A stretch of DNA of 64,000 nucleotides from the NCBI RefSeq assembly GCF_021462285.1, contig NZ_CP082787.1:2852001-2916000 (forward strand). Direction: 5' to 3'. Every line of letters starts with the position of its first letter. The stretch's first letter is position 1. This document shows positions 25,946 to 39,630 of the stretch, in pieces. The stretch is from Serratia entomophila. GTDB taxonomy: Bacteria; Pseudomonadota; Gammaproteobacteria; Enterobacterales; Enterobacteriaceae. The position numbers and the translations under genes are program-made. Under the pieces are notes generated by a model. It ran no database searches, was not told where the DNA came from, and saw only the letters and a program-made list of their open reading frames with translations.

Positions 25946-26929
25946 TCAATACAACGTCGTGCGCGGCACCTCAGTCAACAATATGCCTGCGCGCAGGCCA
26001 AGCGCCACATTAGGATTCGGGAACAGGATCCATTCGCTGCCGTGGCTAACGCGATAGCTTTCCCCCGGCTGCTCGTACAGCAGCGCCCCCTGCTTCAGCT
26101 CGGTAAAGTTGGCGGTATCGTCGCTGAGGTGCAGCGTGAAATCCTCGCTGCGTTTAATCAGCGACTTCGCGACGCGAAACACCCTCACCTCACGCGCCTG
26201 GCGCACGGGCAGAGGTTCATCGCTTATCGCCGCCTGCAGCGCCCGATTAATGGCGGCAAACAGCTGCAGATCGTTGCTGCCGAACGGGCGCGCCTTGCCC
26301 AGCTCCAGCGTGCAGCTGGCGGCATTGAGATGCTCGCTGGAAAAGTGGCTGAAGGTGCCGCCTGGCGCACTGTGGATCACCAATGCATCCAGATCGGCGG
26401 CATCCAGCAACGCCAGCAGCTCGTCGCTATAAGGGCGCGTCTGGAAAGGCAGAATGCCGAAACGCGGCAGGCGCGATTCACGGATAGCGGTGTGCAAATC
26501 GTAGTGGAAGCGCTCCGCGGTTTCACCGTCAAAGAAGTTGCGAACGACCTGTTCCAGCTGCTGCGCCCGCGCGGTTTCCCCGCTGTGGGCAAAATCACTG
26601 AAACGGCCGCCGAACATGCGGTTCATGTCGCTGTGTAAATAGCGCTTGCCCGCGCGCATCGCCGCCGGGTTGCCCAAGATCACCAGCAACCGCACCGCCA
26701 ACGGCCGTTCACCGGCCAGCAAATCGCTAACCAGCTGATTCAGCAGCTCAATAGGTGCAGTCTCGTTACCGTGAATGCCCGCCGACAGCACCACCGCCTG
26801 GCGGTAGCTCCGCAGCGGGGTCATTTCCAGCAGGCCTTCGCCCAGCCAGCGCCAGCGCAACAACGGCGTTTCGCCCTGCTGTTCGGGCGGAACGGCCCCT
26901 TCCAGCGTCAGCGGCAATAAATCAAACAT
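25946..26929 (-). CDS. astE: Succinylglutamate desuccinylase AstE
   Basis: Last enzyme of the arginine succinyltransferase pathway: hydrolyses N-succinylglutamate to glutamate and succinate. 327 residues of the zinc aspartoacylase/carboxypeptidase fold; zinc ligands in SAGIHGNETAPIELL (about 50-64) and later YDLHTAIRES (about 143-152). The catalytic Glu is probably in SCTLELGKARPFG. ATG 26929 follows GGAGACATC. Fifth gene of astCADBE, 11 bases after astB. Confidence 0.95.
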   Translation of the reverse strand: MFDLLPLTLEGAVPPEQQGETPLLRWRWLGEGLLEMTPLRSYRQAVVLSAGIHGNETAPIELLNQLVSDLLAGERPLAVRLLVILGNPAAMRAGKRYLHSDMNRMFGGRFSDFAHSGETARAQQLEQVVRNFFDGETAERFHYDLHTAIRESRLPRFGILPFQTRPYSDELLALLDAADLDALVIHSAPGGTFSHFSSEHLNAASCTLELGKARPFGSNDLQLFAAINRALQAAISDEPLPVRQAREVRVFRVAKSLIKRSEDFTLHLSDDTANFTELKQGALLYEQPGESYRVSHGSEWILFPNPNVALGLRAGILLTEVPRTTLY

Positions 26930-26940
26930 GATGTCTCCGC

Positions 26941-28281
26941 TTATTGTTGGAATGGATAAATAGAGCCCAGACCGAGGATCGACGTCAGTGAATCCAGCGC
27001 TTCACGCCCTTCCCGCAGCAGCAAGGGATCGGCCAAATCGTTCTGCGTCAGGCGATCGCGATAATGGCGATCGACCCATTCATTCAGCGTGACGAACAGC
27101 GTATCGTTCATCATCACACGCGGGTTAACCGCCCGCAGCTCCTGCTCGTTGAGCGCCACCCGCAGCCGCAGGCAGGCAGGCCCGCCGCCGTTGCGCATGC
27201 TCTCGCGCAGATCGAACACCTTGATCTCATCGATTGGCCCGCCGCTGCTGACCATATCGTTCAGATAGCGCCATACGCCATCATGCTGGCGCGACTCCTC
27301 CGGCACCACAATCATCATTTTACCGTTCGGCTTGGTCAGGATTTGGCTGTTAAACAGATAGGTTGCCACCGCATCCGCAACCGTCACCCGCGCCGTCGGC
27401 ACCTCAATCGCCACCAGTTCGCTGTCCAGCGTCGCCATTTTGCGGCGCACTTCGTCCAACGCCCGCTGCTGCTGATAAAACGCCTGCTGGTGGTGGAACA
27501 ACAGGTTCTGGTTGCTGACCGCAATCACGTCGTTATGAAACACGCCCTGATCGATCACCGCCGGGTTCTGTTGCACAAATACCGTATGCCGTTCGTCCAG
27601 CTGATGCAGCCGGGCGATGGCCTCACCGGCTTCACGCGTCTGGCGGGCCGGGTAACGCGTGGGCGCGGTTTCACCGCCAAACTCCTGGCGGCCGTACACG
27701 AACACTTGCACGCTGCGTTTGGCGTAGTCGCCGCCCAGGCGGTTATGGTTAGCCGCCCCTTCATCACCGAACAGCGCCACCTGGGGCAGCGCCTCATGGT
27801 GGGCAAAGTGCCGCTCGTCGTTGAACATCGCTCGCAGCACCGCGGTAGTGGTTTCGGCCTCTATGGCGCGGTGAAACTTGTTGTTCAGGTTGGCTGCGGT
27901 GAAATGCACCTTGCCGTCGGCGCTGTCCGCCGACGGTGAAACCGTGGCCGCGTTGGCGGTCCACATGCAGGACGCCGAGCTGAGCGCCGACAGCAGGCGC
28001 GGCGATTGGCGCATCGCCTGCGCCAATACCGTCTCGTCGGAACCGCTGAAACCCAGCCTGCGCAGCATTGGCAAATGCGGCCGCTCCTGCGGCGGCAACA
28101 CCCCTTGCTGGAAGCCGAGATCCGCCAGCGCCTTCATTTTCAGCAGCCCTTGCTTGGCCGCCAACTTCGGGTTCGATACGCTGTTTTGATGCTGTGTCGA
28201 CGCCTCATTACCAAACGACAACCCGGCGTAGTGGTGCGTCAGGCCCACCAGACCGTCGAAATTGACTTCATATCCTGACAT
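26941..28281 (-). CDS. astB: N-succinylarginine dihydrolase AstB
   Basis: Converts N2-succinylarginine to N2-succinylornithine, releasing two ammonia and carbon dioxide. 446 residues of the amidinotransferase beta/alpha-propeller fold. The N-terminal [20 protein letters not shown] is characteristic; [18 protein letters not shown] and [18 protein letters not shown], the latter containing the active Cys region, are seen further on. Start ATG 28281 behind AGGGGATAAA. It lies between astD and astE in a continuous operon. Confidence 0.96.
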   Translation of the reverse strand: MSGYEVNFDGLVGLTHHYAGLSFGNEASTQHQNSVSNPKLAAKQGLLKMKALADLGFQQGVLPPQERPHLPMLRRLGFSGSDETVLAQAMRQSPRLLSALSSASCMWTANAATVSPSADSADGKVHFTAANLNNKFHRAIEAETTTAVLRAMFNDERHFAHHEALPQVALFGDEGAANHNRLGGDYAKRSVQVFVYGRQEFGGETAPTRYPARQTREAGEAIARLHQLDERHTVFVQQNPAVIDQGVFHNDVIAVSNQNLLFHHQQAFYQQQRALDEVRRKMATLDSELVAIEVPTARVTVADAVATYLFNSQILTKPNGKMMIVVPEESRQHDGVWRYLNDMVSSGGPIDEIKVFDLRESMRNGGGPACLRLRVALNEQELRAVNPRVMMNDTLFVTLNEWVDRHYRDRLTQNDLADPLLLREGREALDSLTSILGLGSIYPFQQ

Positions 28282-28333
28282 TTTTATCCCCTGGGGATGA
28301 CAGGCGGCGGCGCCATAATGCCGCCGCCAACCG

Positions 28334-30840
<2,507 letters not shown>

Positions 30841-30862
30841 AATGCGAACCTCTTCTGAATCA

Positions 30863-30886
30863 GGCTGCGCCCGTGGGGGCGCAGCC
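30863..30886 (-). promoter_or_regulatory. Intercistronic hairpin between astC and astA
   Basis: GGCTGCGCCC-GTGG-GGGCGCAGCC is a perfect 10-base-pair stem in the 52-base gap, without a T-run. Such hairpins often protect the upstream mRNA from 3' exonucleases and adjust subunit amounts. Confidence 0.5.
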
Positions 30887-30892
30887 CGCTTA

Positions 30893-32122
<1,230 letters not shown>

Positions 32123-32366
32123 TCAGCAAAGGCTGAATTTTGACTGTAATGGCCGTTCCTGCCCGGATATTCCGCAACTCTGCAAAAAAACTGCAGCGTA
32201 AGATCGACTTTTCGGCCGGTGATAACTCTGCCATTCACCGCCGCTTCAGAAACAAATCTGTTACATAAAATCGATTTTTCGCTATTTATGCCGCGTATCA
32301 GGCCCCGGAACGGGGAATAAATGTTAACGAGCAGTTAAAATACATGTCGTTTGATAAAGAGTGTAG

Positions 32367-32382
32367 AGCAGCTATCGTGCCA
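32367..32382 (-). promoter_or_regulatory. Sigma-54 promoter candidate for astCADBE
   Basis: On the minus strand TGGCAC-GATAG-CTGCT matches the consensus TGGCAC-N5-TTGCW with one mismatch. The invariant GG and GC are 12 bases apart. The predicted start would be near 32356, giving a leader of about 250 bases. E. coli astC is known to be transcribed by sigma-54 under nitrogen limitation. Confidence 0.65.
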
Positions 32383-32435
32383 AAACGGGATTTTCGCGGG
32401 ATTTTTAGATTTTTTTCGTTAAAACAACGGCTTAT

Positions 32436-32474
32436 AATGCATACTTATTCAATAATTATGCATTGGTAATGAAT
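32436..32474. promoter_or_regulatory. Tandem ArgR boxes upstream of astC
   Basis: Two 18-base boxes separated by exactly 3 bases: AATGCATACTTATTCAAT (32436-32453), with one mismatch in its TGAAT/ATTCA arms, and a weaker TATGCATTGGTAATGAAT (32457-32474). Paired boxes with 3-base spacing are the ArgR norm, and ArgR helps activate astC in enterobacteria. Confidence 0.6.
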
Positions 32475-32791
32475 AATTGAAAAAATAAGGCCAGAAATCA
32501 TCATTGGCCGCGAAATCCTATTCAATCGCAAATAACTTCAAAATTTCTGATCGCGCTCGCAAAAATAATTTGGCCCGATTTGCGCGCCGTCACACTTTTG
32601 CCGCATCGAAGTGCATCCTGCGCCCCATTATCGGGCAAAGCCGCGCCGGATCGGGCGCTGTGCGGACCGTCCCCTCTCATTCAAAAAGCTCGACGGCAAA
32701 CCACTTTTGCCTCGCTTCCCCTCTTTATTCACCAGCGACTACACTGTGATCCTGACCAGGTTTTACTCATTTTCGCGCACGAGGAACCCCC

Positions 32792-33766
32792 ATGCCCAAG
32801 AAAACTGTCGACCTCACCCAGCCTGCCGCACAGCGCGATATTCGCGCCTTTCTCGACGCGTTGAACACCGGCGGCGGCAAGCCGATGGAACAAATGAAAC
32901 CGAAAGAGGCGCGCAAGGTGCTGGAAGGTGCGCAAAGCAGCGTCGAAGTGCCGCTGTATGAGGTGGAAATCAGCGAGAAGACCATCCGCGTCGACGGCCA
33001 GGACATTCTGCTGCACGTGGTGCGGCCCGCCAGGGTGAAAGAGAAGCTGCCGGTGTTTATGTTTTTCCACGGCGGAGGCTGGGTGCTGGGCGATTTCCCT
33101 ACCCATGAGCGGCTGGTGCGCGATCTGGTGCACAGCTCCGGCGCCGCCGCGGTATTCGTCAACTACACCCCGTCGCCGGAGGCGCACTACCCGACCGCGA
33201 TTAACCAGGCCTACGCCGCCACCGAGTGGGTGGCCGAGTATGGCGAAAAAATCAACGTCGACGGTTCGCGTCTGGCGGTGGTCGGCAACAGCGTAGGCGG
33301 CAATATGGCGGCGGTGGTCAGCCTGATGGCGAAAGAGAAAGGCACCCCGGCGCTGCGATGCCAGATCCTGTTATGGCCGGTGACCCACGCCAGCTTCGAT
33401 ACCGACTCTTACCACCAGTTCGCCGAGGGCCATTTCCTGACCCGCAACATGATGAAATGGTTCTGGGACAACTACACCACCGACAAGGCGCAGCGCAAAG
33501 AGATCACCGCTTCGCCGCTCAACGCCTCGCTGGAACAGCTGAAAGGCCTGCCGCCGGCGCTGGTGCAAACCGCCGAGCTCGACGTGCTGCGCGACGAAGG
33601 CGAAGCCTACGCCCGGCTGCTGAACGCCGCCGGGGTGGAGGTGACCTCCACCCGTTACAACGGGCTGATCCATGATTATGGCCTGCTGAACCCTATCGCT
33701 CATGTGCCGGCGGTACATTCGGCCCTGCATCAGGCCGGCCGCGCGCTGAAGCACTATCTGTCTTAA
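32792..33766 (+). CDS. Alpha/beta hydrolase of the GDXG/HSL esterase family
   Basis: 324-residue carboxylesterase-like enzyme. Oxyanion motif FFHGGGWVLG (about 91-100), nucleophile Ser in VVGNSVGGNMAA (about 165-176), catalytic Asp in AELDVLRDEG (about 262-271) and His in LIHDYGL (about 293). The triad is complete; the usual GDSAGG reads GNSVGG. No signal peptide, so cytoplasmic; substrate unknown. ATG 32792 follows GAGGAAC. Its stop overlaps the stop of the convergent ABC transporter ATPase by 3 bases. Confidence 0.9.
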   Translation: MPKKTVDLTQPAAQRDIRAFLDALNTGGGKPMEQMKPKEARKVLEGAQSSVEVPLYEVEISEKTIRVDGQDILLHVVRPARVKEKLPVFMFFHGGGWVLGDFPTHERLVRDLVHSSGAAAVFVNYTPSPEAHYPTAINQAYAATEWVAEYGEKINVDGSRLAVVGNSVGGNMAAVVSLMAKEKGTPALRCQILLWPVTHASFDTDSYHQFAEGHFLTRNMMKWFWDNYTTDKAQRKEITASPLNASLEQLKGLPPALVQTAELDVLRDEGEAYARLLNAAGVEVTSTRYNGLIHDYGLLNPIAHVPAVHSALHQAGRALKHYLS

Positions 33767-34734
33767 CCGGCGTAATGGCAGGCCACCCGGTGGCCGGGCG
33801 CCACGCTGCGCAGCGGCGGCGCCTGTTCGCGACATTGCGCGGTCGCCTGCGGGCAACGGGTATGAAAACGACAGCCGGGCGGCGGGTTGGCGGGGTTGGG
33901 CGGTTCACCGCCGGTCATCGCCTGCGGCAACCGACGCTGCGGATCCAGCGTCGGCACTGCGGCCAGCAGCGCCCGGGTATAGGGATGTTGCGGCTGGCGG
34001 AACAGCCTGTCCCGGTCGGCGCTCTCGACAATTTGCCCGAGATACATCACCGCCACGTCCTGACACAGATGCTCAACCACCCCGAGATCGTGCGAGATAA
34101 ACAGCAGCGTCACCCCTTCTCGCTCCTGCAAATCGGAGAACAGGTTGATGATCTGCGCCTGGATCGACACGTCGAGCGCCGAGATCGGTTCATCGGCGAC
34201 GATAAATTCCGGCCGCAGGATCAGCGCGCGGGCGATGCCGATGCGCTGCCGCTGGCCGCCGGAAAACTCGTGCGGAAAGCGCCCGTAATGCTGCGCCGAC
34301 AACCCGCAAATCTCCATGGTGTCGATCACCCGATCGCGCAGTTCGCCCTTGCTCGCCAGCCCATGCTGCAGCAGGGCTTCGCCGATGGCATCGCCGACGC
34401 GCATCCGCGGGTTCAGCGAACTGTAGGGATCCTGAAACACCAGCTGCATTTTGGGGCGCATGGCGCGCAGCCGACGCGGGCTGAGCTTATCCAGCGCCTG
34501 GCCGTTGAACAGCACCTCACCGGCGGTTTTGTCGTGCAGGCCCAGCAGGGTGCGGCCGACGGTGGTTTTGCCGCTGCCTGACTCCCCCACCAACCCGAAG
34601 ATCCGCCCCTTGCGGATGCTGAAGCTGACGTCATCCACCGCCCGCAGCTGCCCGGTGGTTTGGCCAAACAGCCCGTCACGCAGCGGGAAATACTTCTTCA
34701 GCCCTTTTACTTCAATCAAGGGTTCAACCGACAT
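33763..34734 (-). CDS. Dipeptide/nickel-type ABC transporter ATP-binding protein (DppF/OppF-like)
   Basis: 323-residue ATPase that powers import together with its partner at 34724. Walker A GLVGESGSGKTTVGRTLLGL (about 53), Q-loop, signature FSGGQRQRIGIARAL (about 158), Walker B LILRPEFIVADEP, and the C-terminal oligopeptide-transporter extension with CRFHTRCPQATAQC, whose cysteines in this family bind a 4Fe-4S cluster. Start set at ATG 34734, overlapping the upstream gene by 11 bases. Last gene of a five-gene transport operon. Confidence 0.92.
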   Translation of the reverse strand: MSVEPLIEVKGLKKYFPLRDGLFGQTTGQLRAVDDVSFSIRKGRIFGLVGESGSGKTTVGRTLLGLHDKTAGEVLFNGQALDKLSPRRLRAMRPKMQLVFQDPYSSLNPRMRVGDAIGEALLQHGLASKGELRDRVIDTMEICGLSAQHYGRFPHEFSGGQRQRIGIARALILRPEFIVADEPISALDVSIQAQIINLFSDLQEREGVTLLFISHDLGVVEHLCQDVAVMYLGQIVESADRDRLFRQPQHPYTRALLAAVPTLDPQRRLPQAMTGGEPPNPANPPPGCRFHTRCPQATAQCREQAPPLRSVAPGHRVACHYAG

Positions 34735-35710
34735 GAATGCGCCCTCCGGCGTTGAGGAAACAGGCCGACTGGCGCTGCTGGCTGCCGTACAGCGGCGGAA
34801 TGCCGTCACGGCAGCGGGCGGTAGCCTGCCCGCAGCGTTCGGCAAAGGCGCAGTGGTCCGGCAGGCTGACCAGACTCGGCACCTGCCCGGGGATCGAATA
34901 CAGCCGACGGCGCCGCTGGCCAGGCACCGGGCGCGAGGCCATCAGCCCCTGAGTGTAAGGATGCAGCGGATTGGCCAGCACCTCCTGCGTCGCCCCCTGC
35001 TCGACGATGCGTCCGGCATACATCACCGCCAGCCGATCCGCCATCTGGGCGATAACGCCGAGGTCGTGCGTGATCAGCATCATCGCCATATTGTGCCTGC
35101 GGGTCTGCTCCTGCAGCAGCGTCAGGATCTGCGCCTGCACCGTCACGTCGAGCGCGGTGGTCGGCTCGTCGGCAATCAGCAGCGCCGGCCGGCAGCTGAT
35201 TGCCATGGCGATCATGACGCGTTGCAGCATGCCGCCGGACAGCTGATGCGGGTAGCAGCGCATCAGCTGTTCCGCCCGCGCCAGCCCGACCTCGGCAATC
35301 AGCCCGACCGCCTGCCGCCAGGCGGCCTTCGGCGCCAGGCCGCGGTGGCGGATTAACGGCTCGACCAGCTGCTCGCCGAGCGTCAGCACCGGGTTGAGCG
35401 CGCTCATCGGCTCCTGAAAGATCATCGCCAGCCGATTACCCCGCAGATCGGCCATCTGCGCGGGGCGTAACTGCAGCAAGTTCTGGCCCTCAAAGCGGAT
35501 CTCACCGCTGTCGATCTGCGCCAACGGCTGCGGCAACAGCCCCATCAGCGCCATGGCGGTCACGCTTTTGCCGCAGCCTGATTCGCCGACTATCCCCAGC
35601 GTTTGCCCGGCATGCAGCTCGAGACTGAGCTGCTGCACCGCCCTGGCGCGCCCCTGCTCGCCGTGGAAAGACACTGACAGTTGATCAAACGCCACCAAGG
35701 GTTGGCTCAT
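34724..35710 (-). CDS. Dipeptide/nickel-type ABC transporter ATP-binding protein (DppD/OppD-like)
   Basis: 328-residue ATPase. Walker [21 protein letters not shown] (about 40), signature [15 protein letters not shown], Walker [15 protein letters not shown], and the C-terminal [14 protein letters not shown]ys motif. Start at ATG 35710 overlaps the upstream permease stop by 4 bases (ATGA), which fixes it; earlier in-frame codons lie inside the permease gene. Confidence 0.92.
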   Translation of the reverse strand: MSQPLVAFDQLSVSFHGEQGRARAVQQLSLELHAGQTLGIVGESGCGKSVTAMALMGLLPQPLAQIDSGEIRFEGQNLLQLRPAQMADLRGNRLAMIFQEPMSALNPVLTLGEQLVEPLIRHRGLAPKAAWRQAVGLIAEVGLARAEQLMRCYPHQLSGGMLQRVMIAMAISCRPALLIADEPTTALDVTVQAQILTLLQEQTRRHNMAMMLITHDLGVIAQMADRLAVMYAGRIVEQGATQEVLANPLHPYTQGLMASRPVPGQRRRRLYSIPGQVPSLVSLPDHCAFAERCGQATARCRDGIPPLYGSQQRQSACFLNAGGRIHVG

Positions 35711-36654
35711 CGTCTTACCCCGTTCATTTTCGGATCCAGCGCGTCCCGCAGGCCGTCGCCCAATATATTGATCGCCACTACGGTGATGAAAATCGCCAGC
35801 CCCGGCGGCATCCACAGCCAGGGGCGACGCTGAAAGTCGATCAGGCTGTTGGCGGCATCCATCATATTGCCCCACGAAGGCATCGGCGGCACCACGCCCA
35901 AACCGAGATAGCTGAGCGCCGACTCGCTAAGGATCGCATTGGCTACCCCCATGGTCGCCACCACCACCAGAATCGGGATGGTGTTGGGCAGCAGATGGCC
36001 GAAGATGCGCCGCCGGGTGGACAGCCCCAGCACCTCGGTAGCCAGCATAAAGTCACGTTCGCGCAGCGACAGGATCTGCCCGCGCACCAGCCGCGCCAAC
36101 GACGGCCAACCCAGCAGGCTTAACATGATCATCACCATATAGATGCGGTAATCCGGCGAGACGTCCAGCTCGGTCAACATCGCCCCCATGATGATCAGCA
36201 GCGGCAGGCTGGGGATGGTCATCAGCAGATCGGCGAAGCGCATAATGAGTTTGTCCACCACCCCGCCCAGATAACCGGACAGCGCGCCGAGCAGGTAGCC
36301 GAGCGTCACCGACAGCAGCATCGACACCAGACCGATGGTCAACGATATTCGCCCGGCCAGCAGCAGGCGGGTATAGATATCGCGTCCGAGGAAATCGGTG
36401 CCGAGCCAGTGCTCCGCACCGGGGGGCTGGTTGATGTTCAACGCGTCGCCGGCGTCGTCGCGCCACGGCGACAGTATCGGCCCGAATACGCACAGCAGCG
36501 CCAACAGCAACAACAGCGTCAGCGAGATCATCGCCAACCGATGACGCCGCAGCCGCCGCCAGGCCTGAGCGGCCGGCGGCGGGGAAAGTTGCGCCAGCGC
36601 CGGCAGTTGCGCCTGTCGCCAGCGGCGACGGCCGGAAAACAGTATTGCCAACAT
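35707..36654 (-). CDS. ABC transporter permease (DppC/OppC-like)
   Basis: 315 residues, six membrane segments, with the longer N-terminal extension usual for DppC-type subunits. The family start GTDFLGRDIYTRLLLAGRISL at about 90-110 and the EAA-type loop near DFMLATEVLGLSTRRRIFGHLLPN are clear. It pairs with the 36658 permease. Gap of 3 bases to the upstream gene and 4-base overlap with the downstream ATPase. Confidence 0.93.
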   Translation of the reverse strand: MLAILFSGRRRWRQAQLPALAQLSPPPAAQAWRRLRRHRLAMISLTLLLLLALLCVFGPILSPWRDDAGDALNINQPPGAEHWLGTDFLGRDIYTRLLLAGRISLTIGLVSMLLSVTLGYLLGALSGYLGGVVDKLIMRFADLLMTIPSLPLLIIMGAMLTELDVSPDYRIYMVMIMLSLLGWPSLARLVRGQILSLRERDFMLATEVLGLSTRRRIFGHLLPNTIPILVVVATMGVANAILSESALSYLGLGVVPPMPSWGNMMDAANSLIDFQRRPWLWMPPGLAIFITVVAINILGDGLRDALDPKMNGVRR

Positions 36655-36657
36655 GAT

Positions 36658-37614
36658 TTACCTCAAACGAATACGCGGATCGGCATAGGCGTACAGGATG
36701 TCCGCCAGCAGGTTGCCGAGAATGGTCAGCACCGCCAGAAACAGCGTGAAGCCCATCAGCACCGGGTAGTCGCGCGCCGCCAGCGAATCGATATGAATAT
36801 GCCCGGCACCCGGCCAGTTGAAGATTTTCTCGGTGATCAGCGCGCCGGAAAACAGCGCCGGCAGCTCAAACCCCAGCAGGGTGATGATCGGCAGCAGCGC
36901 ATTGCGCAGCGCGTGCCGCAGGATCACCGTTTTCTCGCGCAAGCCTTTGGCGCGCGCGGTGCGGATATAGTCCATACGGATCACGTCCAGCATGCTGGCG
37001 CGGAAATAGCGCGTCAGGGTACCGGCCTGCAACATCACTAACGCCAGCACCGGCAGCAGCAGATGCGCCGCCACCTCCAGCGCCCAGGCAAGGCCGGTGG
37101 CCTCGCTGCCGGTACGCAGCATGCCGCCCGCCGGCAGCCAGTGCAGATCGACGGCGAACCATTTGATCAGCAACAGGCAGAGGAAAAAGGTTGGGAACGA
37201 CATGGCGCCGAACACCGCCACCGTCACCAGATGATCGAACAGCGAGTATGGCCTCATGGCCGACGCCACCCCGACCGCCAGCGCAATGCCCCAATAAAGC
37301 ACCAGCGCCACCGACGCCAGCAGGAAGGAGTTCCAGATATACTGATTCAGCAGCGTGCTGACCGGGATCTGGTACTGCAGCGAGAAGCCAAGATCGCCGC
37401 GCAGCAGCTGCCCCAACCAGTGCAGGTAGCGGGTAAACAGCGGCTGATCCAGCCCATACAGCGCCCGCAGCTCCGCCGCACGCTGCGCCGTCAGGTTGAT
37501 ATTGCCGTCGATAAAATCGCCGGGCGTCAGCGCGAAGATAAAGAAAATCAACAGCGAGGCCAGCAGCAGCATGGGGAGGGTTTGCAGCAGCCGGCGCAGG
37601 ATAAAGTTTCTCAT
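36658..37614 (-). CDS. ABC transporter permease (DppB/OppB-like)
   Basis: 318 residues, six membrane segments. N-terminus MRNFILRRLLQTLPMLLLAS and the exported loop FTPGDF-like ALTPGDFIDGN are typical. The EAA loop MDYIRTARAKGLREKTVILRHALRNALLP lies near 215-245. Start at ATG 37614; the longer in-frame start has no family support. It follows the binding-protein gene by 48 bases. Confidence 0.93.
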   Translation of the reverse strand: MRNFILRRLLQTLPMLLLASLLIFFIFALTPGDFIDGNINLTAQRAAELRALYGLDQPLFTRYLHWLGQLLRGDLGFSLQYQIPVSTLLNQYIWNSFLLASVALVLYWGIALAVGVASAMRPYSLFDHLVTVAVFGAMSFPTFFLCLLLIKWFAVDLHWLPAGGMLRTGSEATGLAWALEVAAHLLLPVLALVMLQAGTLTRYFRASMLDVIRMDYIRTARAKGLREKTVILRHALRNALLPIITLLGFELPALFSGALITEKIFNWPGAGHIHIDSLAARDYPVLMGFTLFLAVLTILGNLLADILYAYADPRIRLR

Positions 37615-37662
37615 GGGGTGTCCCGTCACCGCCGCCCTTGCCGGCACGGCGGTATCTTGCCG

Positions 37663-39351
37663 TTACTGGGCCAGCCTGACATCCGGCAGGCTGCCGACCA
37701 GGCCGTTGTAGATATCCGGCTTAAAGCCGGTAACGCGTGCGCTGCTGGCGCTGAGGATCTTGCGGTTGCCCAGCAGGATCACCGGCGGATCCTCAGCCAG
37801 CAGCTGATACAGTTGGTGATACAGCGGCTTGCGTTGTTCGATATCCAGCGTCGCGTTGGCCTTGGCGATCAGCGCATCCACCTGCGGATTGCTATAACCG
37901 GTTGCGCTCTCGCGGCTGATGAAGTCGCGCACCCCGTCGTGCGGATCGTTCAGCGTGCTGGTGCTGAGGGAGGCCAGATCATAGTTGCCGGTTTTGCGCT
38001 GCGCCAGCAGCGCGTTGAAGTCCAACACCTGCGGCTTCAGCACCACGCCGAGCTGGCGGTAGTTGTCCTTGGCGATCGGCACCAACGCATCGTTAATCAG
38101 CTTTTTGGTCACCAACAGCGTCAGCTCCAGTTTCTTGCCGTCTTTCTGGCGAATGCCGTCGGCCCCCGCCTTCCAACCGGCTTCATCCAGCAGCCGCCTG
38201 GCCTTTTCGAGATCGTAAGCGTAAGGGTTGATGCCGGTCGCATCGTAGGCCCAGGAGATCGGCGAGATCGGCTGATTGGCCACCGTGCCGTAGCCCTGAT
38301 AAACCACGCTAATCAGCTTCTGCCGATCCAGGCCGTAGATCAGCGCCTGACGCACCCGTTTGTCCTGCAGCGCCGGGCGCTTCAGGTTGAAATCGATGCG
38401 GCTGTAATCGCTGGAACCGTACAGGTTGATGTTGGCGAAACCGAGCAGCTTCAGCTGTTCGATATCGTCCGGTTTGGAGGTGAAGGCGTCGTAGTCGGTT
38501 TCACCGGTCTGGAACAGCTGGAAGTTGGTGGCCGGATTGGTCACGCGATAGATAAAGCGCGCCATCGGCGGTGCGCCAAGGTAAAAATTCGGGTTGGCGT
38601 GGAAGCGGATCTCCTGGCCCGGCACGTATTTATCGTAAATATACGGGCCGTTGCCCAGCGGCTTACCGCTCAGCGCACGTACGCCGTCGAGTTTGCCGCG
38701 CCGGTAGTCTTTGCCGTAATAGGCTTTGGACAGCACCGGCCCGCCGATCAATTGCAGCGTGGTGGCGCCCGCCTGAGTAGTGGTTATCTGAATGGTGCGA
38801 TCGTCGATCACCTTCAACCCGCTGACGCTGTCCGCCGCGCCGTTTTTATAGGCGTCGCCGCCCTGAATATGCGCTGGGGTAATATCGGTCTCACCGTCGT
38901 AAGCCGGATCGTGCAACAGCGTCAGGGTAAAGGCGATATCCTCTGCCTTGAGCGGCGAGCCGTCGCTGTAGACCAGGTTGGAGCGCAGTTTGATGGTGTA
39001 GGTCAAATTATCGGGGCTGACCTGCCAGGACTCCGCCAAGCGCCCCACCGGCTTGCCCTGGCTGTCCAGACCGATCAGACGGCTGAAGATCACGTCGGTG
39101 ACGTTTTCGTCCCAGCCGTTGGTGAACAGGTAAGGGTTGAAAATGCCCTGTGGTTCCAGAATGCCGGCAACGACGGTGTCCTTGCGCAGCTTGGCAGCCG
39201 CCGGTACCAGGCCGGCATCGGCGGCCGGCGTGATGCCTTCGGCCAGCGTTTGCGCCTGCGCGCCGAATGCCATGCCCAACGCACAGGCCAGCGCCAGCGG
39301 CGCCAACCGATTTTGCAACAGTTTGTTTATATTATTTTTTATTCTGCTCAC
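37663..39351 (-). CDS. Periplasmic substrate-binding protein, family 5 (peptide/nickel type)
   Basis: 562-residue soluble receptor with a Sec signal peptide (LAPLALACALGMAFGAQA, cleavage near residue 33). Family 5 features: ILEPQGIFNPYLFTNGW, LAESWQVSPDNLTYTIKLR (about 105-123), SDGSPLKAEDIAFTL (about 128) and DKRVRQALIYGLDRQKL (about 340). Start is GTG 39351 behind GAGGGG. First gene of the importer operon, so the receptor is made in excess if expression falls along the operon. The ligand could be a peptide, opine or similar; it cannot be told from sequence. Confidence 0.92.
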   Translation of the reverse strand: MSRIKNNINKLLQNRLAPLALACALGMAFGAQAQTLAEGITPAADAGLVPAAAKLRKDTVVAGILEPQGIFNPYLFTNGWDENVTDVIFSRLIGLDSQGKPVGRLAESWQVSPDNLTYTIKLRSNLVYSDGSPLKAEDIAFTLTLLHDPAYDGETDITPAHIQGGDAYKNGAADSVSGLKVIDDRTIQITTTQAGATTLQLIGGPVLSKAYYGKDYRRGKLDGVRALSGKPLGNGPYIYDKYVPGQEIRFHANPNFYLGAPPMARFIYRVTNPATNFQLFQTGETDYDAFTSKPDDIEQLKLLGFANINLYGSSDYSRIDFNLKRPALQDKRVRQALIYGLDRQKLISVVYQGYGTVANQPISPISWAYDATGINPYAYDLEKARRLLDEAGWKAGADGIRQKDGKKLELTLLVTKKLINDALVPIAKDNYRQLGVVLKPQVLDFNALLAQRKTGNYDLASLSTSTLNDPHDGVRDFISRESATGYSNPQVDALIAKANATLDIEQRKPLYHQLYQLLAEDPPVILLGNRKILSASSARVTGFKPDIYNGLVGSLPDVRLAQ

Positions 39352-39592
39352 CCACAGCCCCTCGTTTACCCGTTGATAAATGTGACAAAATTTATCGCAG
39401 AGTAATCGGCGGCCCGAGAGCTGTCTAACAACGAAACCGGCATTCTATTGCCGGAAAAAGCATTATGAGTTTTTCTATTGCGCTGCCGGAGCGGCAGTAG
39501 CGTTCAGCCTGTGCGATCGGGCCGCCGGATTAGTTTCGCTAAGGCTCCGCTCTGGGGCTTCGCCGATGAAACAGTAAAATCAAACACATAAA

Positions 39593-39622
39593 TAAAAAAC
39601 GCTGCCTCCTTAAGGGGCAGCG
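39593..39622 (-). terminator. Terminator of the autotransporter esterase gene
   Basis: On the minus strand GCTGCCCC-TTAAG-GAGGCAGC is followed by GTTTTTTAT. It lies just after the esterase stop. Confidence 0.8.
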
Positions 39623-39630
39623 CCTGCGGT

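Noticed and set aside
37063..39405. 780-codon + strand frame opposite the binding protein and permease genes
   Set aside because: It is antisense to genes with clear family motifs and is Gln/Arg-rich nonsense typical of high-GC shadow frames.
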